Positions 18,423 to 29,181 of a DNA stretch of 64,000 nt are shown here, piece by piece. Within the stretch, counting starts at the first letter, position 1, and every line of letters starts with the position of its first letter. The DNA comes from Halopseudomonas nanhaiensis (GTDB taxonomy: Bacteria; Pseudomonadota; Gammaproteobacteria; Pseudomonadales; Pseudomonadaceae). Below the pieces are notes generated by a model. The model was not told where the DNA came from, ran no database searches, and was given only the letters and a program-made list of their open reading frames with translations. The position numbers and the translations under genes were made by a program. The stretch spans positions 124,001 through 188,000 of the forward strand of contig NZ_CP073751.1 in assembly GCF_020025155.1 (NCBI RefSeq), written 5' to 3'.

Positions 18423-18569
18423 TCATTCATCCGTCGGTTGCTGGTTGAGTTCTTCCTGCGCAGGCGGGACAGTCTCGGCCGGCGTCTGCTGAGGCAGGAA
18501 GAGCGGGCCTTTCTGACCACAGCCGGCGAGAAGAAGCAGGCCGGCGAGGATGATGAAGCTCGGTTTCAT
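18423..18569 (-). CDS. lptM: LptM/LppL-type small lipoprotein
   Basis: A 48-residue lipoprotein with a short signal peptide ending in the lipobox LLAGC, so the mature protein begins CGQKGPLFLP. That CGQKGPL(Y/F)LP segment is the hallmark of YifL/LptM, which assists oxidative maturation of the LPS translocon LptD/LptE in E. coli. It is the conserved neighbour of lysA (lppL in P. aeruginosa) and is divergent from cyaY. Confidence 0.88.
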   Translation of the reverse strand: MKPSFIILAGLLLLAGCGQKGPLFLPQQTPAETVPPAQEELNQQPTDE

Positions 18570-18673
18570 GATGAAATCCTGTTGAAAAACCAAAGATATC
18601 CGGCAGTATACCCAGCCGTCCGGTTCGGCGCACCCGCGCCACGCCGGCAGATGAGCGGACGAGAGAACATGGC

Positions 18674-19009
18674 ATGCATGAGCTGAGTGAAGCAGCATTC
18701 AACAGGCAGGTCGATCGAATCCAGGATCTGATCGAACATGCCGTCGACGACTGCGGTCTGGACCTCGAGATGGAACATGTCGAAGGGTCGTTGATTCTGC
18801 GTCTCCCGGATGCCGGGCGCGTGGTGATTGGTCGACAGCCCGCGTCGCGCGAGCTCTGGGTTGCCACGCCATCGCGCACCCTGCATTTCGGCTATCAGCC
18901 CGACGATGGCTGGCAGCATGACGGCGACGGCGAGTCGCTGGGCGAGGTGCTGTCGCGGGTATTGAGTGATCTGACCGGCTACGACGTCGAACTGGACGTG
19001 GACGAGTAA
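18674..19009 (+). CDS. cyaY: Iron donor protein CyaY (frataxin homologue)
   Basis: A 111-residue frataxin-fold protein. The N-terminal acidic helix (VDRIQDLIEHAVDDCGLDLEM) and the ELWVATPSRTLHFGY sheet region are characteristic. CyaY modulates iron-sulfur cluster assembly by IscS/IscU. Its divergent position to lptM-lysA is standard in Pseudomonas. The stop overlaps the ATG of the DUF1289 gene, so the two are probably translationally coupled. Confidence 0.93.
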   Translation: MHELSEAAFNRQVDRIQDLIEHAVDDCGLDLEMEHVEGSLILRLPDAGRVVIGRQPASRELWVATPSRTLHFGYQPDDGWQHDGDGESLGEVLSRVLSDLTGYDVELDVDE

Positions 19010-19191
19010 TGCGCCAGTCACCCGGCAAGCAGCCTTCTCCGTGCGTGCGCCAGTGCTGTCTGGACGGGGAACAGTGCCTGGGCTGCGGCAGGCTGATGCC
19101 GGAGATTCTCGAATGGGCCTCAGCCAGCGATCAGCGCCAGCGCGATATCATCCAGGCGGCCCGTGCCCGCAAGCTCAGCCGCGGCGCATAG
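19009..19191 (+). CDS. DUF1289 family small Cys-rich protein
   Basis: A 60-residue protein with the DUF1289 pattern SPCVRQCCLDGEQCLGCGRLMPEILEW. Four or more cysteines could bind a metal or cluster. Function is unknown. Coupling to cyaY, a frataxin involved in iron-sulfur assembly, makes a metal-related role attractive but unproven. It is convergent with cyaA, with 24 bases between the stops. Confidence 0.88.
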   Translation: MRQSPGKQPSPCVRQCCLDGEQCLGCGRLMPEILEWASASDQRQRDIIQAARARKLSRGA

Positions 19192-19215
19192 CGGCAACCC
19201 GGTCTGGGCCGGGGA

Positions 19216-22053
19216 TCAACGCCGCTGCGCCAGTACTGCGGCGTTCAGCGTATCTTCCAGCTGCTGGCGGTAGCGCAGATACTGAACGGTGTGCAGGTTG
19301 CCGGTCTGGTCGAGCATCGACAGGTCCAGATCGGTGATATAGCACGGGTAGGCTTCCAGGCTGCGGCGCCGGCCCAGAATGTGGCGCGCGGCAACAGCGA
19401 ACAGCTGGTCACCGTATTCAAGCTGAGAAAACTCGCTCTGATCGCAGAAAATGGTAACGCTCAATTGCTGGCCGTCTCCCGGCTGGGCGATGGCCTGAAC
19501 CGGGAAATAGTCGGCCTCGATACCCTGGGCAGCCACCGCGACGGGCTCCACCTGCAGTGGGCGGCCATCGCCGGCCGGCTGGACCCGGTAGACCAGCACG
19601 TCCCCTTCACCCAGACTGCTTTCCAGCGTCATGCCGGCCTGACGGCGCATACGAATGCTGTGCAGAAAGCGTAGCAGCGGCAGCAGTAGCGTGCGTTCAT
19701 CGCGGTAGGGTTGACGGCTGCGCCAGAAGGCCCCCCGTTCATCCAGCACGCTCACTTCGGCCAGGTTGCCGGGGAGCAGCCGGTAAAACAGCTGGATCCG
19801 GCCGGGCACATCGTGTTCCAGGATGCTGCCGATGTCCTGGCCAGGCAAGGCATAGCTGTCCAGCGCCAGCCGACTGTAACTGGGACGCGCGCTGCCGAGG
19901 TAGCGCATCAGCCGGTCCTGGTCCGGCAGCTCGGTGATCTCGATGCCATCGGCGTGCTGTTCAAGCACGTTGAAGTGATTTTGCACCTGAATCAGGAAGC
20001 GCCCCGGCGGATTGTTCAGCACCTGCGCCGCGGCCTGCCTGAACAGTCCTTCGACGCGTTCGGCGATCGCCGCCGAGCGGTTGCGGCAGAAACTGCGTGC
20101 CGACAGTTCCGGCAGGCGGCCGTTTTCCCGGCCCTTGTTGAGGTAGTCGGCCAGGGCCAGCAGACAGGCGTCCTCGCCTTCGAAGCGAGTCACCATCAGC
20201 TCGTTCCAGCTGTTCAGCGCAATCTGATCGATGCTGCGGATCAGATTGTCCCGCAGCCCCGAATAGCCGAGCGCATCGGTGTGGCTGCTGATCAGATGAA
20301 GATTCTTCTGACTGGACCCGGGCATCGGGTCGAGCCCGACGTTGATCAATAGGAGGATCTGGCAGGGCTGCGCCGCCCGCAGCAGCGCCGCCTCGGTCAG
20401 CGCCGGGAGCGGTAGCGCGAACATCTGCTGCAGGCTGGCGGCCAGGTGATTGAGTTCGAACTCGGTCAGGTCGCTGTTGCCCGGATGTACTGCAAAGCGC
20501 GTGGCTGCATCGGCAATGCCATTGCGGTGTGCCCAGGCCAGCAGCTCGACAAGATGCCGGGTGCGCTTGATTGGCGGCTGATCGGCCAGTTCAGCCACGC
20601 CCAGTGTGCCGTGGTAGAGCGACCAGTTCGGCTGCGCCTGATCTCCGCGCAGGGCCACGGTCAGAAGGTCCTCACTGATGTCCGGTGCGATACCCGGGTT
20701 GACTACCTCGACCTTCCCGGCCTTGCGTTCGAAAGCCGCGTACAGGCGACGGCCGAGCAATGACAGATCGCGACTGGTGATGGTGTTGATCACGCCCTGA
20801 CTGCGCCCGAAATGCGACAGCAGCCGGTAGCTGTGTGTTAGCTCGCGCACCAGCTGGCGGCGCTCCTGGGCGACTTCGCGCACGCGCCATTCACTGCGGG
20901 CATCCATCTGCTGCAGCTGACGCGTGCCCCACTGCCATTCGCGCACCAGCTTTTCCATCAGGCTGCGTTTCCAGTTCAGCGTGCCGGTGCGCCGGCTCAG
21001 GCGTACGTCCGCCTTGATGTACAGGCAGCGGCGGATCAGCTCCAGACGGTCTGTCTCGCCGCGCCCGAGGAGGTAGCGTTCCAGGCGCCGGTACAGCATG
21101 ACGTAGGGATCGAGCTCGTCGACATCCAGCCGGTTGGCATAGATTGCACGCTTGAAATCCAGGCTCAGGCACTGCGCCTGCGGGTGTTCGCTGGCATAGA
21201 CCTCGGTCAGTACCAGCTTGAGCACCGACTTGTACGGCGAGTCGATACCCTTGTACAGCTGCCACAATCCGGCACCGACGTATTCGCCGGCAGGGATTTG
21301 CGCCACATGCCCCAGATCAAGGCTCTCATGCTGGCGGATGAAGCGCTTGTCGATCAGCTGGCGGGTGTAATCGGCGTAGTCCGGCTCTTCGTAATCAGGC
21401 ACCAGCCACCACAGCGGGAATCGTCCGCCGATCAGGATCGCGGTGCGGTAGAACTCGTCAAGCAGCAGGTAATGCTGGGTGCTGCCGCAGTCCTCGGTGC
21501 TGAGCTGGTTGTGCCGGTCACCACGGGCGAAGCTGGCCGGGTTGACCAGATGGAAATGCGCTTCGCAGCCTTGCGTGGCCGCCCAGTCGGTAATCAGCTG
21601 ACATTTGCTGGCAAGCTCCGCCACCGCCGGTGTGGACAGATCCGGCGCATGGCAGACCCAGACATCCAGATCGCTTTGATCGGACTGCGCAATGGTGCCG
21701 CCACTGCCCATCAGATACAGCGCCTGGATCTGATGTGAAAAACCAGCGGGATGACGACGATAGACGAAGCTGCGCGACAGTGCCTGTGCGCTGAAGAGCT
21801 GTTGCGAATCGGGCGTGAAGCCGGGCAGGCCGAAGGGCGTCTGGCGCGAGACATAGCCCGGCAGAAGGGGGTGATTCACATCGAACAGCAGCGGGATCAG
21901 CTGCAGCACCGTGTGCTGGCGGGGGCCGAGCGCCTGCTCGACACGGCGCAGGCGCTTCTGGTTGACCTCCATGAAGCGCCGGTAAAGCGTGGCGAGCGTC
22001 TTGCGATCGATACCTTCGCTGATCAGCGGCCGAATCTCGCCCCGGTCCTGCAC
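19216..22053 (-). CDS. cyaA: Class I adenylate cyclase
   Basis: A 945-residue class I adenylate cyclase that makes cAMP from ATP in the cytosol. The nucleotidyltransferase-type catalytic motif is MGSGGTIAQSDQSDLDVWVC (about residues 111-130), with the metal-binding Asp residues. The N-terminus REIRPLISEGIDRKTLATL aligns with family starts. The start codon is GTG at 22053 with only a weak ribosome-binding site. It begins 10 bases after the TIGR02647 gene, which likely helps its translation. In Pseudomonas CyaA feeds the Vfr/cAMP pathway. Confidence 0.95.
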   Translation of the reverse strand: MQDRGEIRPLISEGIDRKTLATLYRRFMEVNQKRLRRVEQALGPRQHTVLQLIPLLFDVNHPLLPGYVSRQTPFGLPGFTPDSQQLFSAQALSRSFVYRRHPAGFSHQIQALYLMGSGGTIAQSDQSDLDVWVCHAPDLSTPAVAELASKCQLITDWAATQGCEAHFHLVNPASFARGDRHNQLSTEDCGSTQHYLLLDEFYRTAILIGGRFPLWWLVPDYEEPDYADYTRQLIDKRFIRQHESLDLGHVAQIPAGEYVGAGLWQLYKGIDSPYKSVLKLVLTEVYASEHPQAQCLSLDFKRAIYANRLDVDELDPYVMLYRRLERYLLGRGETDRLELIRRCLYIKADVRLSRRTGTLNWKRSLMEKLVREWQWGTRQLQQMDARSEWRVREVAQERRQLVRELTHSYRLLSHFGRSQGVINTITSRDLSLLGRRLYAAFERKAGKVEVVNPGIAPDISEDLLTVALRGDQAQPNWSLYHGTLGVAELADQPPIKRTRHLVELLAWAHRNGIADAATRFAVHPGNSDLTEFELNHLAASLQQMFALPLPALTEAALLRAAQPCQILLLINVGLDPMPGSSQKNLHLISSHTDALGYSGLRDNLIRSIDQIALNSWNELMVTRFEGEDACLLALADYLNKGRENGRLPELSARSFCRNRSAAIAERVEGLFRQAAAQVLNNPPGRFLIQVQNHFNVLEQHADGIEITELPDQDRLMRYLGSARPSYSRLALDSYALPGQDIGSILEHDVPGRIQLFYRLLPGNLAEVSVLDERGAFWRSRQPYRDERTLLLPLLRFLHSIRMRRQAGMTLESSLGEGDVLVYRVQPAGDGRPLQVEPVAVAAQGIEADYFPVQAIAQPGDGQQLSVTIFCDQSEFSQLEYGDQLFAVAARHILGRRRSLEAYPCYITDLDLSMLDQTGNLHTVQYLRYRQQLEDTLNAAVLAQRR

Positions 22054-22063
22054 CCTGGCTATC

Positions 22064-22300
22064 TCAACGCGTGCGCAGAATGGTCATCAGCGTCTGCGCA
22101 TGCTCGGCTGCGTCCAGCCCGAGGCTGGTCAGGTAACCACCGTCCGGCAGGCTGATCAGGCCGCGTTGGTGCAGACGGCCTGCGGCGGCGACAGTATCGG
22201 GCGAGGCGTCATGGTCATGCACCTTGAGCCCTTCACGGGTATTGCCCAGATTGAACTGGTTGAGCAGGTTGATTTCTGCGACTTCTTCGGGTGTCAGCAT
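22064..22300 (-). CDS. TIGR02647 family conserved protein
   Basis: A 78-residue protein matching the TIGR02647 family by its phrases LLNQFNLGNTREGLKVH, RLHQRGLI and DGGYLTSLGLDAAEHA. It looks like a small winged-helix or helical protein. The gene sits just upstream of cyaA in Pseudomonas. No function is known. Confidence 0.85.
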   Translation of the reverse strand: MLTPEEVAEINLLNQFNLGNTREGLKVHDHDASPDTVAAAGRLHQRGLISLPDGGYLTSLGLDAAEHAQTLMTILRTR

Positions 22301-22483
22301 GATGGGCGTTACCTCTCGGGGGTAGCTGCTTTTTCCGCAGTCTAGCGTTAAAACATCGTCAGGTGGTGGGCAATCGCAGCGTTCGGCTCGACTTATTCAG
22401 TCGGTTGATGGCTATAGACCTTTGCCGTCCGGAGGGATACAACAGTGCGTCGCATCCACCAATCAGAATAATGGAGACACCGC

Positions 22484-23143
22484 ATGCTTACCCTGCACGG
22501 ATTCAACGTCAGTAACTACTTCAACATGGTAAAGCTGGCACTGCTGGAAAAGGGCGTTGATTTCAAAATCAACAACGTGCATCCCAGCCAGGACGAGGCG
22601 TTTCTGAAAATCAGTCCGCGCGGGAAGGTGCCTTGCCTGGAGACCGAGCAAGGCTGTTTCAGCGAGACCAACGTCATCCTCGAGTACATCGAAGAGACTC
22701 AGGGTGGCAAGCCGCTGCTGCCGAAAGACCCCTTCGAGCGCGCCAATGTCAGGGCGCTGGCCAAGGAAATCGAACTGTATATCGAGTTGCCGGCGCGCAT
22801 GTGCTACCCGGAAGTCTTCTTCGGCGGCAAGGTCGATCAGGCGATCAAGGACAAGGCCAAGGCCGATCTGCTCAATGGCGTGGCAGCGCTGAAGCGCCAC
22901 GGCAAATTTTCGCCCTATGTCGCCGGTGACCAGATGACCATCGCCGACGTGGTGTTCCTCTACAGCATCGATCTGGCGTCAATCGTCGCCAAAAAAGCGT
23001 TCGGCATCGACCTGCTGGCCGATTTGCCCGAGGCCGCAAAGCTGCTCGAGCTGCTCGGTCAGAACCCCCACGTCAAGCAGATCGAAGCGGACAAGAACGC
23101 GGAAATGCAGGCCTTTATCGCAGCGGCAAAGGCCGGTAAATAA
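22484..23143 (+). CDS. Glutathione S-transferase family protein
   Basis: A 219-residue GST. The N-terminal thioredoxin-like domain (1 to about 78) begins MLTLHGFNVSNYFNMVKLAL, with the cis-Pro in GKVPCLE and the glutathione-binding FSETNVILEYIEE. The C-terminal helical domain carries the conserved MTIADVVF. The substrate is unknown. It is transcribed alone, and a REP-type repeat follows at 23204. Confidence 0.9.
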   Translation: MLTLHGFNVSNYFNMVKLALLEKGVDFKINNVHPSQDEAFLKISPRGKVPCLETEQGCFSETNVILEYIEETQGGKPLLPKDPFERANVRALAKEIELYIELPARMCYPEVFFGGKVDQAIKDKAKADLLNGVAALKRHGKFSPYVAGDQMTIADVVFLYSIDLASIVAKKAFGIDLLADLPEAAKLLELLGQNPHVKQIEADKNAEMQAFIAAAKAGK

Positions 23144-23203
23144 CGTCCGACCCGTACGGTCATGCCCGCTCCTGCCGGGCACGAAGCGTGCGGTTGGTTC
23201 AGT

Positions 23204-23229
23204 GTAGGAGCGCACCTGGGCGCGAAAGC
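23204..23229 (+). repeat. Pseudomonas-type REP sequence
   Basis: The block starting GTAGGAGCGCACCTGGGC and ending GCGAAAGC is the conserved palindromic REP unit. Nearly identical units occur at 60736-60760 (inverted), 60786-60811 and about 60937-60962 in this window. It lies between convergent GST and fabY. Confidence 0.85.
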
Positions 23230-23302
23230 AGCGTCACAGGCGCCTCCTGCAGGGCCAAGGCTTCGCATGGACGCCGCCCCGGTACCAGTGCGGGGGTAGC
23301 AG

Positions 23303-25213
23303 TCAATCCCCCGCCATATCGCTGAACCGATCATCCTGTCGAAACACCAGCGGCTGTTCGAAGCCGGGGACCCTGATCGATTCCGTCGAGATCTGCAGTT
23401 CACGATCATCGATCATGTCGTTGCCGAAGTTATAGATGATATCCAGCTGACCCTTGAGAGCGCGCTGATCGTAAGCCGTCGCAGCAGCCTGCGTGGTCTT
23501 GCGGCGCGCGAGGTACTCGTCGAAGACGGCGTCGCCGTGGCGCTTGCGCAGCATTCGCTCGACGGCGCTGGGCGCGAGTACCACGGCGCTGGCGTTGTTG
23601 CCGCCGAATCCCTTGGAATTGATGAAGCACACTTCGAGCGGGTCATCGCTGCGCGGCACGTCGCGAGTGCTGATGCGCAGGTGCTGCTGGTGGACGTCGT
23701 CCGCCACCGCATCAATGGTCTTGATCCCGGGTACGATCTGATACTTGAAGGTGCCCAGTGCCGAAGCCAGCTGATCGGCGCTGGCGCTTGCCAGCGAGTG
23801 ACCGACGAACGCCTTGGCTGCGGCTATCGGCCAGTCGGCGATGCCGAATGCCTCGGCGATGCGGTCGAGCAGCTCGGACTCGGTCACCCGGTTGGCCGGG
23901 GTACTGGAGCCGTGGGCATGCACGAAGCTGCGGCTGCGTACCCGCTCCTCGCCAACGATCTGCATCGCGCTATGTACGGCCTTGGCCATGGTCAGGTAGT
24001 TGCCCGGCCCGGGCGCAGAGATGGATTTCTTGAAGCCGTCGGCGTTGATGAACACATCGGTCACCGCGCCATGGATATCCGCGCCCAGCTCAAGCGCGAG
24101 CTCGTCATCCATCAGCAGGAAGAACTGGGCCGACTCGGCCAGCGTGAAGCCGCAGTTCTGACTGAATGGGCGGCTGGCACGGCGGAAGTCGACGTCATCG
24201 CGGCCCTCGATCGCACGCAGGCCATCTTCGGTCGCCAGCGCGCCCATTGCGCCATACCCTTCGATGCATTCCTGGGTGACCGGCGCCTCGCCATTGCCGA
24301 CCAATACCACCCGAGCCCGACCGCTGGTGATCATCTCGGTGCCTTTCTGCAGGTTGTACAGAAAGCTGGCGCAGGCACCGGTGATTGCGCCGGTCGTGCC
24401 GACGCTGCCCAGAATGTAGGCATTGATGAAGTCGGCGGGCATGCTGTTGAGCCCCAGGGCCAGCTGCTTGGCGCTGACGCGGTTGCCCTTCAGACGTGAC
24501 TGCATCAAGCCGCCGAAGCTGTTCTCGTCCAGTTGACTCATGGCACTGCTGGCGAAGACGGCAACTTCGTCAGGCTGAACGCGATCGACAATGGTCTTCC
24601 ACTCCAGACCGCTGGAGCGCAGTGCATCGGTCGCGGCAATGATGGTCATCTGCAGACCACGCGGATGAAAGCGCGAGGCGTACAGTTCGGCCGGGTCGAA
24701 GCCGCTGGGCAGCTGACCAGCCGACTTCACCGGTAGCGGACGATAGCTGTCGAGCTTCATGTCGCAGCCGTCGTACATGGTCACCATGACTTCGGTATCG
24801 TTGAGGGGTTCGACCACCCAGTCCGAAGGCAGCGGCTCGGGAAGCTGCTTGGCCAGGGTGATGAACGAGAACGGCTTGCCCGCTTCGCCCGTGACGGTAA
24901 GATTCTTCTGCCAATGTGCCGCATCCACGTCGAGGTAGCGTTTCTCGATGCGGCGCACCAGCGTCCCCTGGATGATGGTCTCGGCAAACCGCGCCTCGAT
25001 GTCCGCAGGCGTCAGCACTACCCGCTCCTCGTCGAGATACTGCCCCTCTTCGACGCGCACCAGCTTCATCATCACCGCCAGTCCGGCCAGTGTCTCCTGG
25101 CGCACGGCTGCCGGAAGAGACTCAAGCACGGTGCGGCGAAATCCATGGTGAAACGAGCTGCGGCCAGCGGCGTTGTAGCCACCAAAGCCGACAATTACGG
25201 GCAAACGCGACAT
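23303..25213 (-). CDS. fabY: Beta-ketoacyl-ACP synthase FabY type
   Basis: A 636-residue ketosynthase resembling P. aeruginosa FabY (PA5174), which condenses acetyl-CoA with malonyl-ACP to start fatty acid synthesis. The catalytic Cys lies in TGACASFLYN, and the His residues in FVHAHGSSTPANRV and FVGHSLASASADQ. The length, far above FabF/FabB (about 410), reflects the large N-terminal extension of this subgroup. I use the ATG at 25213 (MSRLPVIVGFGGYNAAGRSS); a longer frame to 25264 lacks similarity. Confidence 0.92.
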   Translation of the reverse strand: MSRLPVIVGFGGYNAAGRSSFHHGFRRTVLESLPAAVRQETLAGLAVMMKLVRVEEGQYLDEERVVLTPADIEARFAETIIQGTLVRRIEKRYLDVDAAHWQKNLTVTGEAGKPFSFITLAKQLPEPLPSDWVVEPLNDTEVMVTMYDGCDMKLDSYRPLPVKSAGQLPSGFDPAELYASRFHPRGLQMTIIAATDALRSSGLEWKTIVDRVQPDEVAVFASSAMSQLDENSFGGLMQSRLKGNRVSAKQLALGLNSMPADFINAYILGSVGTTGAITGACASFLYNLQKGTEMITSGRARVVLVGNGEAPVTQECIEGYGAMGALATEDGLRAIEGRDDVDFRRASRPFSQNCGFTLAESAQFFLLMDDELALELGADIHGAVTDVFINADGFKKSISAPGPGNYLTMAKAVHSAMQIVGEERVRSRSFVHAHGSSTPANRVTESELLDRIAEAFGIADWPIAAAKAFVGHSLASASADQLASALGTFKYQIVPGIKTIDAVADDVHQQHLRISTRDVPRSDDPLEVCFINSKGFGGNNASAVVLAPSAVERMLRKRHGDAVFDEYLARRKTTQAAATAYDQRALKGQLDIIYNFGNDMIDDRELQISTESIRVPGFEQPLVFRQDDRFSDMAGD

Positions 25214-25404
25214 CTTCGCAAGACTCCTGGCAGTACCCCTCCGCTCGCTGCGGGTGGCTGACAACCGTCGTGGCGGGTAGCGTATGGAACGCAGGTACCG
25301 TCAGCCTGGGCATGAATTGTGGGTTCGAATGCTTATGCTGACGAAGACTGTAACCGGTTGGTCACGTTTAGACCATGCTGTGGCCGACGCATGGGCCTGC
25401 GCCG

Positions 25405-25767
25405 CTATTCACCCGGTTCGTAGATCACATACACCTTGCGCGTACGCGTCACCACCTCCCAGCTACCGGTAAAGCCGGCTGGAATTACGAAGCGGTCGCC
25501 AGCGCGGACGGTGCGCTCGTTCCCCTGCTCATCCCGCAGAATCGACTCGCCTTCGAGAATCTCGCAGTACTCATGTTCGCTATAGCTGATCGACCACTGG
25601 CCAGGCTCCGCTTCCCAGACCCCGGTGGCGAATCGCTCGTCAGGGCTGGAATAGTGGTTGCGTACGTTCTGGGCAGGGTCGCCCTTGAGGATCTTCTCAG
25701 GCGCCGGACGGTAGTGTTCGGCTGGGGTTGTGGTGGTGGCGAAGTCGATGATCGATGTGGTCGGCAT
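25405..25767 (-). CDS. Cupin-domain protein (DUF861-like), possible BauB
   Basis: A 120-residue single-cupin protein. The barrel phrases WSISYSEHEYCEILEGES and GDRFVIPAGFTGSWEV are readable. The ATG at 25767 has AGGAG upstream and excludes a spurious N-terminal extension. Its position next to mmsA/bauC and bauA fits the second gene of the bauABCD locus of P. aeruginosa (beta-alanine and polyamine use), but that name rests on synteny. A palindromic element separates it from mmsA. Confidence 0.8.
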   Translation of the reverse strand: MPTTSIIDFATTTTPAEHYRPAPEKILKGDPAQNVRNHYSSPDERFATGVWEAEPGQWSISYSEHEYCEILEGESILRDEQGNERTVRAGDRFVIPAGFTGSWEVVTRTRKVYVIYEPGE

Positions 25768-25806
25768 GGCGGGCTCCTGAAGATTCATAGCGGCTCGCAA
25801 GTCGTT

Positions 25807-25915
25807 GCGGTTACGGTGAGTCAGGCTGGACGGGCCGTCGGTGCCCATGGATGGGCACCGCGAGCTACATGGATGTACTTGTGCGTGTCCGGCTGGCCTG
25901 ACTCACCGTAGCCGC
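25807..25915. repeat. Palindromic intergenic element, copy A
   Basis: The 20-base arms GCGGTTACGGTGAGTCAGGC (25807-25826) and 25896-25915 are inverted repeats with 19 of 20 matches. Between them lie two nested hairpins: GGTGCCCATGGATGGGCACC (25840-25859) and TACATGGATGTA (25866-25877). Read on the minus strand the core shares ACACGC...AAGTACATCCATGTAG..CTCG...CCG with copies B, C and D. It lies between mmsA and the cupin gene. Confidence 0.85.
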
Positions 25916-25934
25916 TTTGCACATACTTACAGCA

Positions 25935-27431
25935 TCACTTCATCGTCGGCATCACAAATTCCGCACCCGAACGAATCCCGGTCGGCCAGCGCGAGGTGAC
26001 CGCCTTGCGCTTGGTATAGAAGCGCACCCCGTCCGGACCGTGCATGTGCAGGGGACCGAACAGCGAGCGCTTCCAGCCGCCGAAGCTGTGGAACGCCATG
26101 GGCACCGGGATCGGCACGTTGACGCCGACCATACCGACCTGAATTTCGTTGCAGAACTGCCGCGCAGCGTCCCCATCACGGGTGAAAATTGCCGTGCCGT
26201 TGCCGTACTCGTGCTCGTTGATCAGCCTCACGCCGGTGGCAAAGTCCGGCACACGCACGATGCACAACACCGGTCCGAAGATCTCTTCGCGGTAGATGGT
26301 CATCTCCGGCTGCACCTTGTCGAACAGGCAGCCGCCCATGAAGTAACCGCTTTCAAGGCCCGGTACCGTTACGTCGCGACCGTCGACAACCAGTTCGGCG
26401 CCCTCGCTGACGCCCTGATCGACGAAGCCTTTCACCTTCTGCAGGTGTTGCGCAGACACCAGCGGGCCCATTTCCATGCCCGGACGCATGCCGTCGCCGA
26501 TCTTGAGGGCTTTCACCTTCGGGCTTAGCGCCGCCACGAGCTTGTCGGCTACCTCGTCACCCACGGCGACCGCTACCGAGATGGCCATGCAGCGCTCGCC
26601 GGCACTGCCGTAGGCTGCGCCCATCAGCGCGTTGACGGTCTGGTCGAGGTCCGCGTCGGGCATGACCAGCATGTGGTTCTTCGCACCGCCAAGCGCCTGC
26701 ACGCGCTTGCCGTGCTCACAGCCCTTGGCGTAGATGTACTCGGCGATCGGCGTGGAGCCGACGAAGCTCACCGCCTGAACATCCGGGTGGGTGAGCAGTA
26801 CGTCGACCGCTTCCTTGTCGCCGTTGACCACGTTGAACACGCCTTTCGGCAGGCCGGCCTCGGTAAGCAGTTCGGCCAGGCGCAGCGGTACGCTCGGGTC
26901 CTTCTCCGACGGCTTCATGATGAAGGTGTTGCCGCAGGCGATGGCGATCGGAAACATCCACATCGGAACCATTGCCGGAAAGTTGAACGGCGCGATACCT
27001 GCCACCACACCCAGCGGCTGGTTCACAGACCAGGCATCGACGCCGCCGCCGACCTGCTCGGTGTGCTCGCCCTTGAGCAGATGCGGGATGCCGCAGGCAA
27101 ACTCGACCACTTCCAGACCGCGTGTCAGCTCGCCCTTGGCGTCATCGAACACCTTGCCGTGCTCGCGGGTAATCAGCTCGGCCAGTTCGTCGGCATGGGC
27201 TTCGAGCAGCGCCTTGTACTTGAACAGAATGCGCGCACGATTCAGCGGTGTGGTCGCCGCCCACGCAGCGAATGCCTGCTTGCCGGCTTCGATGGCCTGT
27301 TCGACTTCGCCGACACTGGCCAGCGAGACGTCGCCGCGTGCTTCGCCGGTGGACGGCTCGTAGGTGGTCTGGGTGCGGGCGCTCGGTGCGGTGCGCTGGC
27401 CGTTGATGTAGTGGGTCAGTTGCAGGGTCAT
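25935..27431 (-). CDS. mmsA: CoA-acylating methylmalonate/malonate-semialdehyde dehydrogenase (MmsA/BauC)
   Basis: A 498-residue aldehyde dehydrogenase of the MmsA subgroup. The catalytic Cys lies in [12 protein letters not shown], the family-specific form. The NAD-binding [10 protein letters not shown] and C-terminal [12 protein letters not shown] are also typical. It converts malonate semialdehyde (from beta-alanine) or methylmalonate semialdehyde to acetyl- or propionyl-CoA. The gene lies downstream of the beta-alanine aminotransferase bauA, so the BauC role is likely. Palindromic elements B and A flank it. Confidence 0.92.
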   Translation of the reverse strand: MTLQLTHYINGQRTAPSARTQTTYEPSTGEARGDVSLASVGEVEQAIEAGKQAFAAWAATTPLNRARILFKYKALLEAHADELAELITREHGKVFDDAKGELTRGLEVVEFACGIPHLLKGEHTEQVGGGVDAWSVNQPLGVVAGIAPFNFPAMVPMWMFPIAIACGNTFIMKPSEKDPSVPLRLAELLTEAGLPKGVFNVVNGDKEAVDVLLTHPDVQAVSFVGSTPIAEYIYAKGCEHGKRVQALGGAKNHMLVMPDADLDQTVNALMGAAYGSAGERCMAISVAVAVGDEVADKLVAALSPKVKALKIGDGMRPGMEMGPLVSAQHLQKVKGFVDQGVSEGAELVVDGRDVTVPGLESGYFMGGCLFDKVQPEMTIYREEIFGPVLCIVRVPDFATGVRLINEHEYGNGTAIFTRDGDAARQFCNEIQVGMVGVNVPIPVPMAFHSFGGWKRSLFGPLHMHGPDGVRFYTKRKAVTSRWPTGIRSGAEFVMPTMK

Positions 27432-27486
27432 GCGTCATCCTTCCTGTAATCCGTGCAGTCGCACCGATCGTAGAGTTTTGTGGGGT

Positions 27487-27595
27487 AGCGTCGAGGCGGT
27501 CCGGCTGGTTCGGACACGCAGCGAGTACATCCATGTAGCTCGGCGGTGGCATCCTTGCCACCGACGGTCCGCCCCAGCCGAACCGCCTCGACGCT
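27487..27595. repeat. Palindromic intergenic element, copy B
   Basis: Arms of 22 bases (27487-27508 and 27574-27595) pair with one mismatch. Inside are the hairpins TACATCCATGTA (27525-27536) and GGTGGCATCCTTGCCACC (27545-27562). The core begins CGGACACGC and ends GACGGTCCG. The total length of 109 bases equals that of copy A, although the arm sequence is unrelated. It lies between bauA and mmsA. Confidence 0.85.
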
Positions 27596-27644
27596 GTCAG
27601 GATCCGGCGCGGCGATCAGCGATCACCAGACCCTGCGGCTCACG

Positions 27645-28988
<1,344 letters not shown>

Positions 28989-29181
28989 GGGACCTTCCCG
29001 GATAAGACCGTGCTGTGGCGGACGAATGTTCGAGAGTCTATGTCAAAAATAACAAACGAAAAAGACCAATAAGTGCTTCACTGTCAAAAATATTGAATTT
29101 CATATAACCGCTGCTTTACTGTGTCCGCACTTCCAAATCACAGACTGGCGACGCCGGTGGGCGTTCCGCAGCGAGGCACCT
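28989..29181. promoter_or_regulatory. Divergent bauA/kauB promoter region with 11-base direct repeats
   Basis: This 193-base AT-rich region holds TGTCAAAAATA twice, at 29041-29051 and 29082-29092. The spacing of 41 bases, about four helical turns, suits a regulator binding one face. No LysR gene is adjacent, so the binding protein is unknown. Confidence 0.5.

Noticed and set aside
29041-29092. Sigma-54 promoters before bauA, kauB and lipA
   Set aside because: No sequence with GG and GC 12 bases apart and adequate flanks was found in these intergenic regions by eye.
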